Assembly: GCA_000218705.1 (NCBI GenBank)
Contig: GL947594.1
Coordinates: forward strand, 1,250,420-1,296,579
Direction of reading: 5' to 3'
DNA: 46,160 bases
Origin: Prochlorococcus marinus bv. HNLC1
GTDB lineage: Bacteria; Cyanobacteriota; Cyanobacteriia; PCC-6307; Cyanobiaceae
Shown here: one piece after another, positions 10,154-20,766 of the stretch
Layout: each line of letters begins with the position of its first letter
Position numbering within the stretch: the stretch's first letter is position 1
Program-made: the position numbers and the translations under genes
Notes under the pieces: generated by a model
What the model was told of the DNA's origin: nothing
The model's input: only the letters and a program-made list of their open reading frames with translations
The model's database searches: none

Positions 10154-10992
10154 AAATTCCCTACTGGCATTGGACCTCTCCTATTACTTGATATCGAATC
10201 TTTTACAAACTCACATAATCTTTTTGATGAAAAGTCAAGTTCTTGACTCATTGCCACCTCAACTGCCTCTGAAATAACATAATCAGACTTGAAGAGTAAA
10301 AGCCAAGTTTGCAAGAGTAATTTAAAATTAAGATTATTTTTTTCAATTAATCCGCTTCTCTTGATACCAACTTTATTTAATCCTCTAAGTCTGCCTGGAC
10401 TACCTTCCGCGAGACAGAATGGGGGAATGTCTCTTGTCACTCTAGTCATTCCTCCAATCATTGATAGATATCCAATATGGACAAATTGATGAATACCTAA
10501 ACAGCCTCCAACTATTGCAGAATCTTCAATAATTACATGACCGGCGACTTGGACACTATTAGATAATATGACATTATTACCAATTTCGCAGTTATGTCCG
10601 ATATGTGAGTATGCCATCATTAAATTATTATTTCCTACAATTGTTTTTTCTCCCTGATTAGTTGCTTTGTTTATCGTTACACATTCTCTAAAAGTATTAT
10701 CGTCTCCAATGATTAGTTCTGTATTAGCACCTTTATATTTTAAATCCTGCGGTTCAAGCCCCAAAAATACATTAGGGAAAATTTTATTATTTTTACCCAA
10801 AGTCGTCTTACCATCAATTACTGAATTAGGTCCTACTGAGGTCCCAGACCCAATGATAACTTCAGGTCCTATGATAGCTCCTTGGCCGACAATAACACCC
10901 TCATGTAGTTGAGCATTTGGATGAACAGAGGCACTAGGATGAATTTTTAATTTATTTGATTTTGAATTTTCAAATTTTTTGATATTTTCCAT
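10150..10992 (-). CDS. lpxA: UDP-N-acetylglucosamine acyltransferase
   Basis: First step of lipid A synthesis, adding a 3-hydroxyacyl chain to UDP-GlcNAc. 280 residues, slightly longer than the E. coli enzyme, owing to an N-terminal extension (MENIKKFENSKSNKLK). Left-handed beta-helix hexapeptide repeats run from ~17 to ~190, with the active-site segment MAYSHIGHNCEIGN and GGCLGIHQFVHIG visible. It has a 2-base gap after fabZ and a 4-base overlap with lpxB. Confidence 0.95.
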   Translation of the reverse strand: MENIKKFENSKSNKLKIHPSASVHPNAQLHEGVIVGQGAIIGPEVIIGSGTSVGPNSVIDGKTTLGKNNKIFPNVFLGLEPQDLKYKGANTELIIGDDNTFRECVTINKATNQGEKTIVGNNNLMMAYSHIGHNCEIGNNVILSNSVQVAGHVIIEDSAIVGGCLGIHQFVHIGYLSMIGGMTRVTRDIPPFCLAEGSPGRLRGLNKVGIKRSGLIEKNNLNFKLLLQTWLLLFKSDYVISEAVEVAMSQELDFSSKRLCEFVKDSISSNRRGPMPVGNL

Positions 10993-10994
10993 TT

Positions 10995-11453
10995 TTAATC
11001 AACTAAAGAAAACATTAATTCCCCTGAACAAACTAATTGACCTTCAACTTGTACTTCGCCTTTAATTTTTCCAAACCTTTTTCTTTTTAAACTAACTAAT
11101 TCACAAGATATTAATAATTGATCTCCAGGGAAAACTGGTTTTCGAAATTTAACATTATTAATCCCTGCAAATACAAATAATCCATTAGGCAGTTCAGGCA
11201 TTTTTGCAACAATTAAGCCGCCAACTTGAGCCATTGACTCAACTATTAATACACCTGGCATAAGTGGTCTATCTGGAAAATGTCCCTGAAACTGTGGTTC
11301 ATTAATAGTTATATTTTTTATTGCAACTGCCTTCTCGCCAGGTATATAGTCAATAACTTTATCGACTAATGCGAAAGGGTATCGATGAGGTAAAAGACCT
11401 AAAATCTCTTGGGTGGTTATTTGCTCTGCATTAACAGATTTTTGATGTTCCAA
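10995..11453 (-). CDS. fabZ: 3-hydroxyacyl-ACP dehydratase FabZ
   Basis: Hotdog-fold dehydratase of fatty acid synthesis, acting on 3-hydroxyacyl-ACP. 152 residues. The active-site stretch [21 protein letters not shown] is at 57-76, with catalytic H58 and E72. Its position between lpxC and lpxA is the common arrangement, placing it at the branch where hydroxyacyl-ACP goes either to lipid A or to phospholipids. 12 bases follow the lpxC stop. Confidence 0.96.
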   Translation of the reverse strand: MEHQKSVNAEQITTQEILGLLPHRYPFALVDKVIDYIPGEKAVAIKNITINEPQFQGHFPDRPLMPGVLIVESMAQVGGLIVAKMPELPNGLFVFAGINNVKFRKPVFPGDQLLISCELVSLKRKRFGKIKGEVQVEGQLVCSGELMFSLVD

Positions 11454-11465
11454 AATTTCAGAAAA

Positions 11466-12302
11466 TTAACTTTTAAGAGATGACGCTAATAAAGCATTTA
11501 AAGAATGGGATCCTTTATAGACCATTATTTGCGCCTTAGGTAACCCTACCAAAGCAAGGTCCCCAATTAAATCTAAAATCTTATGTCTTATTGGTTCATT
11601 AGCAAATCTTAATGGGGGATTAACCCATTTATCCCCATCACAAACGAGTGCATTTTCTAAATTCCCACCTTTAATCAAACCAAGTTCATTTAATTCTTCA
11701 AATTGATCTTTAAATCCAAAAGTTCTTGCTGGAGCTATCATCTCTACATAATCCCTTGGATTTAATTCGATTGTAAATGTCTGCACTCCAATAGCTGCAT
11801 ATTTAAAATTAATAGTTGAAATAATTGTTATTTGATTGGATGGTATTAATGAAATCACTGAATCATTTTGATTAAAAATTTTAGACTGATTTATTTCACT
11901 CATAAAATTTGAAGGTTTGGGTACTTTTTTTATCCCAACCTCTTCAAAAGCCTTAACCCATTGAATCGCTGAGCCATCTAAAAGAGGTATCTCTTTACCA
12001 TCAACTTCTATATGGATATAACTAATACCACATCCTGCGAAAGAGGATAAAAGATGTTCAATTGTATATAAATTTCTTTTGCCCAACTTAACAGCTGTGC
12101 AAAGCATTGTACTTCCAATTAAACTTTGATCCAAACGATATATTTTACTTGGAGTATCAGAGAAAGATACATAATAACCCTCCTGATCATAAGGTTTAAT
12201 TGTAATTTTAGTTTTTTCTCCACTATGTAACCCCACGCCATCTCTGGTTATTGAACCAGAGATAGTAAAACAATCATTGTAGTTAGAAGGCCAAGGGAAC
12301 AC
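11466..12302 (-). CDS. lpxC: UDP-3-O-acyl-N-acetylglucosamine deacetylase
   Basis: Zinc-dependent committed step of lipid A synthesis. 278 residues, a little shorter than E. coli LpxC. Expected residues are visible: GVGLHSG at 22-28, the TIEHLLSSFAG helix with E82/H83, then H240 and D244 in IRHKILDLIGDLAL, and the general acid H266. It begins immediately after the bamA stop codon with no spacer, which implies tight coupling of outer-membrane protein assembly and lipid A synthesis. Confidence 0.95.
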   Translation of the reverse strand: MFPWPSNYNDCFTISGSITRDGVGLHSGEKTKITIKPYDQEGYYVSFSDTPSKIYRLDQSLIGSTMLCTAVKLGKRNLYTIEHLLSSFAGCGISYIHIEVDGKEIPLLDGSAIQWVKAFEEVGIKKVPKPSNFMSEINQSKIFNQNDSVISLIPSNQITIISTINFKYAAIGVQTFTIELNPRDYVEMIAPARTFGFKDQFEELNELGLIKGGNLENALVCDGDKWVNPPLRFANEPIRHKILDLIGDLALVGLPKAQIMVYKGSHSLNALLASSLKS

Positions 12303-14417
12303 TTAAAATTTCCAACCAACACCAAGTGAATATCTTGTATTACCACTAAGATCTTGTGATGCAATATCTAATCTTATTGGTCCAAGAGGCGTTTTAATCC
12401 CAATACCTCCACCAAGAGAGAAACCAGATCCTGATTTGTTTAAAAGTTTCCCTGGTTTTCCAGGAACATCGTTTTGAGATCCAAAATCAGTTCCTGCATC
12501 TACGAATAATGAACTTGATATCATTCTCCATATTGGGACACGATATTCAGCAGAAACTTCTGCAAAACTTTTACTAACTGAGAGCTCGCAAGACCCCCAA
12601 CCTCTCACGGAAGAAGGCCCACCCATACAAAATGATTCATAAGGAGGTAATTCACCCAAAATAGTTCCTGTTTTTAATTGAAATCCAATAGTTTGAAAAC
12701 AATCATTAGATGAGGAAACATCAGATTTACAATCCTTTGTTAAGATTAATTAACCTGACTGGAACGAACCAGGAATAAGATGCTCTCAATCTATTAAATG
12801 TGGGAGAATTATCCCCTATAGGTAAAAATTGTTCACTACCAAATCTGAATAAACTACCCGAACTAGGATTAACATTATTATTTAATTTGTTATAAACACC
12901 TCCTGCTACGACACTTATTAAAGTGTTTTCAGAGGGACATGTACCATCTTTAGGAGTATATCCAATACAAATAATCTCGCTTATATTTGCAGTGGTTGGC
13001 TTTTTAGTAGCATATGGTTTTTTATTACCAGAACTATCAATCATATTTACTTTCTTGAAATTCATACCAGCAGAAATTTTCCAAGGCGTTTCCCTAAAAG
13101 GATCTCCTCCATTCAAAGGCCTTAAAAATGTAAATCCTCCTCCAACGTTTTCTAAGACAATTGAAGATAAGGAATCTGCACTATTACTATCTGTATCATT
13201 TACTGCGTACAAAACACCATTTTTATCACTTTTAAATTCCTGTGGATAATCCCTGCTTAAAAATATATTTGTTTTAAAAGCGGTTCTATATTTATCTCCT
13301 TTGATCCAAGGATCATATAATGAGAAATTATAAGTAGTCGAATAGTCACCAAAGTTCAGATTCAAATCAGTACTCCAAGCTCTACCAAAAGTATTACTTT
13401 CTTTAAGTCCTAATTGTGCAAAAATACCTGCAGAATTACTAAAACCGACTCCTCCAGTTAGTGATCCTGTCCTTTGTTCACTAATATCTAGTGCTATGAT
13501 CACTTTTTTACTGTTTTGGCTATCAGGTTTAAGCGATACTTTAATATCATTGAATAAAGAGGTGGCATAGAGCCTTTTAATGTCGCTTTCTAATGTTTTT
13601 CTATTAAACACCACACCTGAATTAGTTTTTAATTCACGTCTTATGACCCATTCTTTTGTCTTACCTTTTCTAACTTTTTCATCTGTACCAATAAATCTGA
13701 TTTGAATTTCAGAGACAATTCCCTCATCAATATTTAATTGAATAGAACCATTATCCGATATCCTTTCTGGCCCAGAGACTCTAGCGAGGGAATAACCTTG
13801 ATCCTCATACCATTTTTTTATTTCATTAATTTTATCTTGAAGTTCATTTAAATTTAAGGTTGTACCATAATATTTATCAAAAATCTTATTTACTAATTTT
13901 TGAGAAATAATTGTATTGCTTGGTTGAATTATAATTTTTTTAAGATTGGGTTTGGTACAACTTTTACAATTAACTTCACTCCTAAGGAACCGTCCTCCGC
14001 TTTGAACTTAACTCCAGAAAACCATCCACTTGCGTATATCGAATCTAAGTTTTGTTTTAATATTTGATTATTAACTATACTTCCTGGTTTTATACTCATT
14101 GAGTCATAAGCAGCTAATTCTAATTTCCTACCCTCAGGATGATCTTCCCATCCCTCAATAACAATTTCTGATATTAGTACATTTGCATCTGAGTCTGAAT
14201 TAGCATCTTCTAAATTATCAACTAAATAAGTATCTACAAAGTTTTCTTGATAAAAATTGCTTGAAAGGAGCTCAGCTTCGGCACTTTTTTTAATTATCAA
14301 TGACTTATTCTTCAGTAGATTTCGCGAATACGCATCAATATTACTTGCCCCTAAAATAATTGAAAACATTCCAAAACTAGTTAATATTTTTCTTATTTTT
14401 AATTGATGATTATTCAT
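12303..14417 (-). CDS. bamA: Outer-membrane assembly protein BamA/Omp85 (two one-base frameshifts)
   Basis: Inserts beta-barrel proteins into the outer membrane. The gene is read in three overlapping pieces. Piece one (14417-13929) has a signal peptide and the first POTRA domain. Just before its stop an A7 run (13935-13941) needs one more A, after which the frame continues as IIIQPSNTIISQKLVNKIF through further POTRA sequence into the piece at 13614-12727. A second slip near 12736-12740 (one extra G) leads through DCKSDVSSSNDCFQTIGFQL into GELPPYESFCMGGPSSVRGW, the canonical Omp85 motif, and the terminal barrel strand ending in aromatic GWKF. Corrected length ~704 residues. Both slips look like sequence errors. 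Confidence 0.88.
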
Positions 14418-14446
14418 GGTATTAATGTAAAAATAGAAATTATGTT

Positions 14447-15183
14447 TTAAGTGGAACTAATAAAAATTTTAATTCTATTACTAATTTCACTGTAAGCCTC
14501 AATTAAGTCTCCTAAATCATGCCTAAAACGATCTTTATCTAGGCTTTCAATCTTACCATTATTTGCTTTAAGATCCCACAATCTGCAATTATCAGGGCTA
14601 AATTCATCTGCTAAAACTATTTCCCCATTGTGGTTTCGGCCATACTCTACCTTAAAATCAACTAACTTTAACTGAATATTTGAAAAGAATTCAATAAGTA
14701 TTAAGTTAATTTTATTTGTTAATTTTTTAATAAAAATTAATTCTTCTTGTTCAATAATATTCATTAATAAAATCCTATCTAAAGTTAAAAGCGGATCATT
14801 TAAATCATCATCTTTATAGTAGAAATCAATTAAGGGTTCTTAAATACTGTCCCAGGCTTTATATTTGTCTGTTTACATATTGAACCATAAGCAGTATTTC
14901 TTACAACAACTTCTATTGGTATTATATCTACTTTTTGAGCTATAAAAGAAGATTTAGAATTTGAATTTATATAGTGAGTTGGAATGTTTTGATTTATCAG
15001 ATATTTAAAAATAGTTTCACTTATAAAACAATTTAATTCTCCTTTACCCTCAAATGTTGATTTTTTTGCAGCATTAAAAGCTGTGGCATCATCTTTAAAT
15101 TCAACAATTACTTCTTTAGGATTTTTATTTGCAAAAATTTTCTTTGCTTTCCCTTCATAAATTAATTTGTTATCTGTGTTCAT
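14447..15183 (-). CDS. purC: SAICAR synthetase (one-base frameshift near 14830)
   Basis: Ligates aspartate to CAIR in purine synthesis. The N-terminal piece starts YEGKAKKIFANKNPKEVIVEFKDDATAFN-like and includes IPIEVVVRNTAYGSICKQ; it stops at 14830, where CCTTAATT lacks one T. Restoring it gives NPLIDFYYKDDDLNDPLLTL and joins directly to the C-terminal piece, which holds VDFKVEYGRNHNGEIVLADEFSPDNCRLWD. Corrected length ~245 residues, as expected. It lies first in the long minus-strand run upstream of bamA and is divergent from purD, so two steps of one pathway may share a control region at 15184-15307. Confidence 0.9.
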
Positions 15184-15310
15184 AAGAATTCATTTTCAAT
15201 AGTAAGAAATACAATATAATTATTTTAATAGTTAATACATTAAGTAAGAAATTAAACCATTTTACTTTAACTGATTAATCAACAAAATAAATAACTATTT
15301 TAAACAATTG

Positions 15311-16643
15311 ATGGACACTAATCTAATGACAAAGCAAGTTTCTGAAAAATTGGAAAATATCGTAATCATTGGGAATGGTGGGAGAGAAAATGCTTTAGCA
15401 TGGGCTATACAAAAAAATAAACTAATTAAAAAAATTTACCTAATTCCTGGAAATGGAGGTTCTGGGAAAATAAAAAAATGTCAAAATCTTAATCTTGATT
15501 ACGAAAATAAAAAGTTATTAATTCAAACCTTAAATTCACTTGAATTGATTTCATAATAATTGGACCAGAAATTCCTCTCGCAAAAGGTCTTGGAGATTTT
15601 CTTAGAAGTCAAAATTTTAAGGTCTTTGGACCTAATTCAGACGGAGCAAAATTAGAATCAAGTAAATCATGGGCTAAAAGTTTCATGAGAAAGGCTAATA
15701 TTCCTACTGCTAAATTTTGGAAGGTATCTTCACTAGAAGAATCTGAGAAGATAATCTCAACTGCACCTTTTCCTCTTGTTGTTAAGGCAGACGGATTAGC
15801 ATCTGGCAAAGGGGTTTTTATTCCAGAGACAAAAGAAGATACTCTAAGAATTACGAAAGAAATTATCAATGGAAAGTTTGGTGATTCTGGAAAAATAGTT
15901 TTGCTCGAAGAGAAAATAGAAGGTCCAGAAATATCAATTTTTGCACTTTGTGATGGTAAGAAATATATCCTTTTACCATCAGCTCAAGATCATAAAAGAA
16001 TTGAAGAAAATGATAGAGGATTAAATACTGGAGGTATGGGAGCATATGCACCAACTCCTATTTTATCCAAGTCAGAGCTTTCAATAATTTGTAAAGAAAT
16101 AATTGAACCAACTATTGATGAGTTAATTAAAAGAAAAATTGAATACAAGGGTGTTTTGTATTTCGGATTAATGATCACGAAATCCGGACCAAAGTAATAG
16201 AATATAATTGCAGGTTTGGAGATCCTGAATGTCAAACAATTATGCCTTTAATGGATATTAATTTTGTCAACATTCTCTATAAATGTGCAATAGGTAATCT
16301 TAATGGAGATGAGAAAGTATTATCCACATCCAAGGTGAGTGGTTGTGTAATAGCCTCCTCAAAAGGTTATCCTGAGAATTATGATGTTGGCTTTCCAATA
16401 TCTTTTAATTATGATGAACATGAAGATATACAAATTTTTCATTCAGGCACATCAATAAATAAAGAAGGAGAAATTATCACTGATGGTGGGAGAGTTTTAA
16501 GTGTTGTATGTCAAGGTAAAGATTTTGATAGTGCGTTCAATACGGCTTATAGAGTTCTAAAAGGTATTAATTTTGATGGAATTTACTATAGGAAAGATAT
16601 TGGACATCAAGTAAGAACAAATTATTCTTATGAGGACCTTTAA
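15311..16643 (+). CDS. purD: Phosphoribosylamine-glycine ligase (two one-base frameshifts)
   Basis: ATP-grasp ligase making GAR in purine synthesis. ATG 15311 is preferred over TTG 15308. The first piece has the N-terminal motif VIIGNGGRENALAWAI. Near 15541 one A is missing; after correction the frame reads LEIDFIIIGPEIPLAKGLGDF and continues through the ATP-grasp core (VVKADGLASGKGV, GGMGAYAPTP). Near 16189 a second A is missing; after correction [20 protein letters not shown] follows, the conserved metal-binding segment. Total ~444 residues. Its stop overlaps the nblS start by one base. The pattern suggests sequence error, not decay. Confidence 0.9.
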
Positions 16644-18712
16644 TGGATAATCAAAATAACATAAATAAAAATAAAATCTTCCTAACCGATAATTCAGAAA
16701 GTAATCCTGAAACTAAGTATTGGTGGGAAAGCCTAGTTAAATGGTGGAGTGGTTTTAGTCTCAGAACAAAGCTACTAGCAATAGCAACACTAGTAGTAAG
16801 TTTATTAATGACAGGAATCACTTTCTTTGCTCTCAACAGTATCCAAAGAGATGCAGGTATGAATGATACCAGATATGCAAGAGATCTAGGATTATTACTT
16901 TCCGGAAATGTTACTGAACTTGTTGCTAATAATCAGAAAAAAGAGATTTCTAATGTTGCAGAAAAATTTTGGAGATCAAGTAGAAATTTAAGATATATAT
17001 TTTTTACAAATGAAGAAGATGTAGTTCAACTTGGAATTCCAATAAGTGCAAGTCCTTCAAGCTCTAATAGTCAATTCCAACTTACAAGAAAACTTAAATT
17101 ACCCTCCGAATTAAAGAAAAGGCCACAGTTTCCAGTTGTAAAGCAACATTCAACCCCACAAGGTCAAGTTACAGATGTTTTTGTTCCAATGCTGTGGAAA
17201 GGCCAATATGTGGGAACTTTAGCCTTAGGAGTTACTCCCAATAAAAAAGCATTAGCAAGTGCAGCTCTCACAAGAGAGGTTACAGTTGCAGTCTTTATTT
17301 CAATTTGGGTCTTAGTTATACTTGGAGCAGTATTTAACGCACTTACAATCACAAGACCAGTGAGAGAGTTAGTTAGAGGTGTTAGAGAAATTTCTCAGGG
17401 TAATTTTAAGTCAAGAATATCTTTCCCAATGACTGGAGAATTAGGAGAGTTACTAACATCATTTAATAGAATGGCTTCTCAATTAGAAGACTATGATGAA
17501 GCCAATATTGAAGAATTAAAGGCTGCTCAAATAAAACAGCAATCTTTAATATCTACCATGGCAGATGGAGCAATATTATTAGATTCTAAAGGTAAAATTG
17601 TATTAGCTAACCCTACAGCAAAGAGACTTTTTAGATGGGAAGGTAGATATTTAGAAGGCAAAGATCTATTAAATGAAATACCTGAAATCCTTTCAAACGA
17701 TTTACATGCCTCTATTGAATCTATTCTTGAAAAGGATAAAGAAAGTGATGACATAAGATGTAGTGTTGGGGAGCCTCCAAGAACTTTAAGGATAGTTTTA
17801 CAATCAGTACTTGATACAAACAAAGTTCAATTGAAAGGTATAGCGGTAACAGTACAAGATCTAACAAGGGAAGTTGAACTGAATGCAGCACAAAATAGAT
17901 TTATAAGTAATGTTTCTCATGAATTACGTACACCTCTTTTCAATATAAAAAGTTATGTTGAGACTTTATATGATTTAAAAGATCAATTAACGAACGAAGA
18001 ACAATTAGATTTTCTAAGTATTGCAAACTCAGAAACTGATAGACTAACTCGCCTAGTTAACGATGTTCTGGATTTATCAAGATTAGAGTCTGGTAAATTA
18101 ATTCAACTTGAGCCAATGGACGTTAAACCTGCTATCGAACAAACGCTCAGAAATTATAAACTAAATGCATCTGAAAAAAATGTTTCTCTAGCTTGTGATA
18201 TAGAGGAAAATATCCCGTCAATATTAGGTAATTGGGATTTATTGCTACAAGTGTTTGATAATTTATTAGGGAATGGTTTGAAATTTAGTGCTAAACATAG
18301 CACTTTAATGATTAGAGCGTATACATGGCCTGATTCCTGTCCAGCTTTTCCTCCAAACGAATCTCTAGCAGCTCCCCAATGTGAACTAGTTTCTCCTTTA
18401 CCTAAAATCAGAATTGAGATCGCAGATACAGGATGCGGTATTTCTCAATCGGATCAAGAAAAAATATTCGATCGTTTTTTCAGAGTAGAAAATGCTGTCC
18501 ACACTGAACAAGGAACTGGTTTAGGGCTATCTATTGTTAGAGGAATTATTGAAAAACATGGGGGAGAGGTAAGAATGGCAAGTGAATTAGGAACTGGTAC
18601 TACTTTTTGGTTTGATCTCCCATTAGAACAATCAGACAAAGATGAAATCCTTTTAAATACAATTAATAATGAAAAGAACCTATCAAGTAGTCAAATAGAA
18701 GAATTAATTTAA
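16643..18712 (+). CDS. nblS: Sensor histidine kinase NblS
   Basis: Membrane-bound two-component sensor, the cyanobacterial NblS/Hik33 type involved in high-light and stress responses. 689 residues: TM1 at about 41-66, extracytoplasmic sensing region, TM2 near 212-232, HAMP (TRPVRELVRGVREISQGNF), PAS domain (~300-400, ADGAILLDSKGKIVLANPTA), HisKA with H426 in SHELRTPL, and HATPase with DTGCGI and GTGLGLSIVRGI. ATG overlaps the purD stop. It converges on kaiC with 4 bases of stop overlap. The purD-nblS-kaiC-kaiB-rplU order is what I recall for Prochlorococcus. Confidence 0.92.
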   Translation: MDNQNNINKNKIFLTDNSESNPETKYWWESLVKWWSGFSLRTKLLAIATLVVSLLMTGITFFALNSIQRDAGMNDTRYARDLGLLLSGNVTELVANNQKKEISNVAEKFWRSSRNLRYIFFTNEEDVVQLGIPISASPSSSNSQFQLTRKLKLPSELKKRPQFPVVKQHSTPQGQVTDVFVPMLWKGQYVGTLALGVTPNKKALASAALTREVTVAVFISIWVLVILGAVFNALTITRPVRELVRGVREISQGNFKSRISFPMTGELGELLTSFNRMASQLEDYDEANIEELKAAQIKQQSLISTMADGAILLDSKGKIVLANPTAKRLFRWEGRYLEGKDLLNEIPEILSNDLHASIESILEKDKESDDIRCSVGEPPRTLRIVLQSVLDTNKVQLKGIAVTVQDLTREVELNAAQNRFISNVSHELRTPLFNIKSYVETLYDLKDQLTNEEQLDFLSIANSETDRLTRLVNDVLDLSRLESGKLIQLEPMDVKPAIEQTLRNYKLNASEKNVSLACDIEENIPSILGNWDLLLQVFDNLLGNGLKFSAKHSTLMIRAYTWPDSCPAFPPNESLAAPQCELVSPLPKIRIEIADTGCGISQSDQEKIFDRFFRVENAVHTEQGTGLGLSIVRGIIEKHGGEVRMASELGTGTTFWFDLPLEQSDKDEILLNTINNEKNLSSSQIEELI

Positions 18713-20238
18713 CTTTTATCTATCCCTTTAAATACATTTGGCAAATTTTCATCAGGAATTATCCTATGAGGAGCCCCACTAAAAATCTGTTCAAAATTCG
18801 AAAATGAATCTTTAATTTCAGGGCCACTACTTGTGATAATGAACTCCCTTATCCTTTTATCGTGCCATGAACCTCGCATTTTAAAAACATTTAAAGCTCT
18901 AGCCATTTCCCCTTTAATTTCAACATACTGCAGTAATAGAATAGTATCTGTAATAGTAGATATATGAGAATCTGTGATTGAATGACTTCCCATGAATTCT
19001 TCTGCTGTATTTGTAAAGAAACCAGCTATTTCCTCTTGTTTAGCATAGCCTGTAACACCAATAACAAATTGCCTAAAGGCATTTAAACTAACTCCTCTCG
19101 CTAAAGCAGATAAAGAATCTATAGCCATTCTGGTAGGTTTAAATTGATTTATTTGAGTCTTAATAATTTGTAAATGATCTTCAAGTCCAGTTGACTCTGG
19201 GTAAGCACATATAATTTTAAGTAATCCATCACTTTCCATTTTTTCAAAATCAATCCCCCAACTGGTTGCGTTTCTTAAGAGTTGAGCTCTTGATTCTTCA
19301 TAAGCAAAAAGAATTGCTCTTTCCTTATTTCTATATGCATCTTCTATAAATTTGGAGACTAGCATCGTTTTACCAGTTCCCGTAGCACCAGTTGCAAGAA
19401 TAATTGAATCTTGAAAGTAACCTCCTCCGCACATTTCATCAAGATCTTTTACACCAGAACTTATTCGTATATTTGATGATCTTTGAGTCAATCTCATCGC
19501 TCCCAAAGGAAAAACACTTATACCGTTTTCTCCCATTGTGAATGGGAATTCTCCTTTCATATGAGTAGTACCTCTCAACTTTAAGACCTCTAGTGTTCTT
19601 CTTCTTTTCTCAGACTCAAGAACATTTCTAAGCAATACAACATTATCTGAAACAAATTCTTCAACGCCATAACGTGCGATAGGTCCATAATCATCTACCC
19701 TTTCTGTTGTCATTACTGTAGTAACTCCTATTTCTTTTAATCTCGCAATTAATCGAAAAATTTCTCTTCTAACGACATATATCGCGTCATATTGTTGAAA
19801 TACAGCAGTTATAGAATCTATAGCTACTCTTTTTGCTTTATATTTTCTTATTGCATAACTTATCCTTTCAATTAAGCCTGATAAATCAAAGTTTCCAGCA
19901 ACATCCTGGCCATCAGGATCAGGAGAAGCATCTAGAATAAATAATTTATTTTGATCAATATGATCTTGAAGATCCCAACCAAAACTTGCAGCATTTCTAA
20001 TAATATCCAATGGTGATTCTTCGAAAGTTACAAAAATACCTGGTTCATCAAAATTATCTATCCCATGATGAAGATATTGCAAGGAAAATACTGTTTTACC
20101 TGTTCCAGAAGTACCACTTACAAGAGTGCTTCTAGATGTTGGTAAACCACCCCTACAAACATCATCAAAGCCCTCTATGCCAGTGGGTAATTTTTGCACT
20201 TGCATTTTATTTGATTTATTTTGATCTGTTTCTTTCAT
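18709..20238 (-). CDS. kaiC: Circadian clock ATPase/kinase KaiC
   Basis: Hexameric clock protein with two RecA-like domains. 509 residues. CI: Walker A GTSGTGKT at 42-49 and catalytic glutamates E73/E74 (TFEESP). CII: Walker A GATGTGKT at 284-291, EE at 314-315, and the autophosphorylation pair S427/T428 in SHISTITDT, equivalent to S431/T432 of Synechococcus elongatus. All key residues are present. The first ~12 residues vary in the family, so ATG encoding M12 (MQVQKLPTG) could be the true start. It lies downstream of kaiB with a 66-base gap. Confidence 0.97.
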   Translation of the reverse strand: MKETDQNKSNKMQVQKLPTGIEGFDDVCRGGLPTSRSTLVSGTSGTGKTVFSLQYLHHGIDNFDEPGIFVTFEESPLDIIRNAASFGWDLQDHIDQNKLFILDASPDPDGQDVAGNFDLSGLIERISYAIRKYKAKRVAIDSITAVFQQYDAIYVVRREIFRLIARLKEIGVTTVMTTERVDDYGPIARYGVEEFVSDNVVLLRNVLESEKRRRTLEVLKLRGTTHMKGEFPFTMGENGISVFPLGAMRLTQRSSNIRISSGVKDLDEMCGGGYFQDSIILATGATGTGKTMLVSKFIEDAYRNKERAILFAYEESRAQLLRNATSWGIDFEKMESDGLLKIICAYPESTGLEDHLQIIKTQINQFKPTRMAIDSLSALARGVSLNAFRQFVIGVTGYAKQEEIAGFFTNTAEEFMGSHSITDSHISTITDTILLLQYVEIKGEMARALNVFKMRGSWHDKRIREFIITSSGPEIKDSFSNFEQIFSGAPHRIIPDENLPNVFKGIDKS

Positions 20239-20304
20239 CTTTGTAATATTTTAATTTTGAATAACTGTAGTAAGTATAACTCTAAAGATTTTTCTGTTTT
20301 TATC

Positions 20305-20619
20305 TTACTTACCCTTTAATTCAGATTCATGTAGTTCATCGAAAAGTAAATCTAATCCAATCAAGACTTTTTCTCTATCAGATAAATCTCCAATGATTTT
20401 TCTTACTGGAGGAGGGAGTATCTTAGCTAATGTTGGTGTAGCTAAAATCTTGTCTTCCTCAGCTAATTGTGGACTTTTTAACACATCTATCACTTTCAAA
20501 GCATACACTCCTTTAAATTCTGTTTCTAATATTCCTTTCAAAGTATTTAAAGCTCTCATAGAGTTAGGAGTATTTCCCGCTACATATAATTTTAGAATAT
20601 AAGTTTTTCTGGCTGCCAT
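20305..20619 (-). CDS. kaiB: Circadian clock protein KaiB
   Basis: Thioredoxin-like, fold-switching clock protein that binds the KaiC CI ring. 104 residues, the standard short form. [18 protein letters not shown] at the N-terminus and [23 protein letters not shown] are the family signatures. It is first in the kaiBC operon. In most cyanobacteria kaiA precedes kaiB; here only 147 bases separate kaiB from the divergent rplU and no kaiA-like frame is present. Confidence 0.97.
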   Translation of the reverse strand: MAARKTYILKLYVAGNTPNSMRALNTLKGILETEFKGVYALKVIDVLKSPQLAEEDKILATPTLAKILPPPVRKIIGDLSDREKVLIGLDLLFDELHESELKGK

Positions 20620-20708
20620 TTAACACCTCAAATTATATACATAAATTTATTTTAGATATATCTTGACTAAATACACTAAATAATATGAAAATAGATAAAA
20701 CTACATGA

Positions 20709-20750
20709 TTGCAAGTTAAGGCATAATCCAACCTATACTGTTGAGCCTTA
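20709..20750 (+). promoter_or_regulatory. Putative rplU promoter and leader stem
   Basis: Within the kaiB-rplU divergent spacer, TTGCAA at 20709-20714 and TATACT at 20734-20739 resemble -35 and -10 boxes with a 19-base spacer, longer than ideal. TAAGGC (20717-20722) and GCCTTA (20745-20750) can pair around the -10 box, possibly coincidental. The remaining leader to the ATG at 20767 would be about 20 bases. This is a pattern match only. Confidence 0.3.
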
Positions 20751-20766
20751 TTGCGTCCCTAACAAC

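Noticed and set aside
12303..16643. Programmed frameshifting or split genes for bamA, purC and purD.
   Set aside because: The sites are ordinary short homopolymers without slippery heptamers plus pseudoknots, and they occur in many unrelated genes, which points to sequence error.
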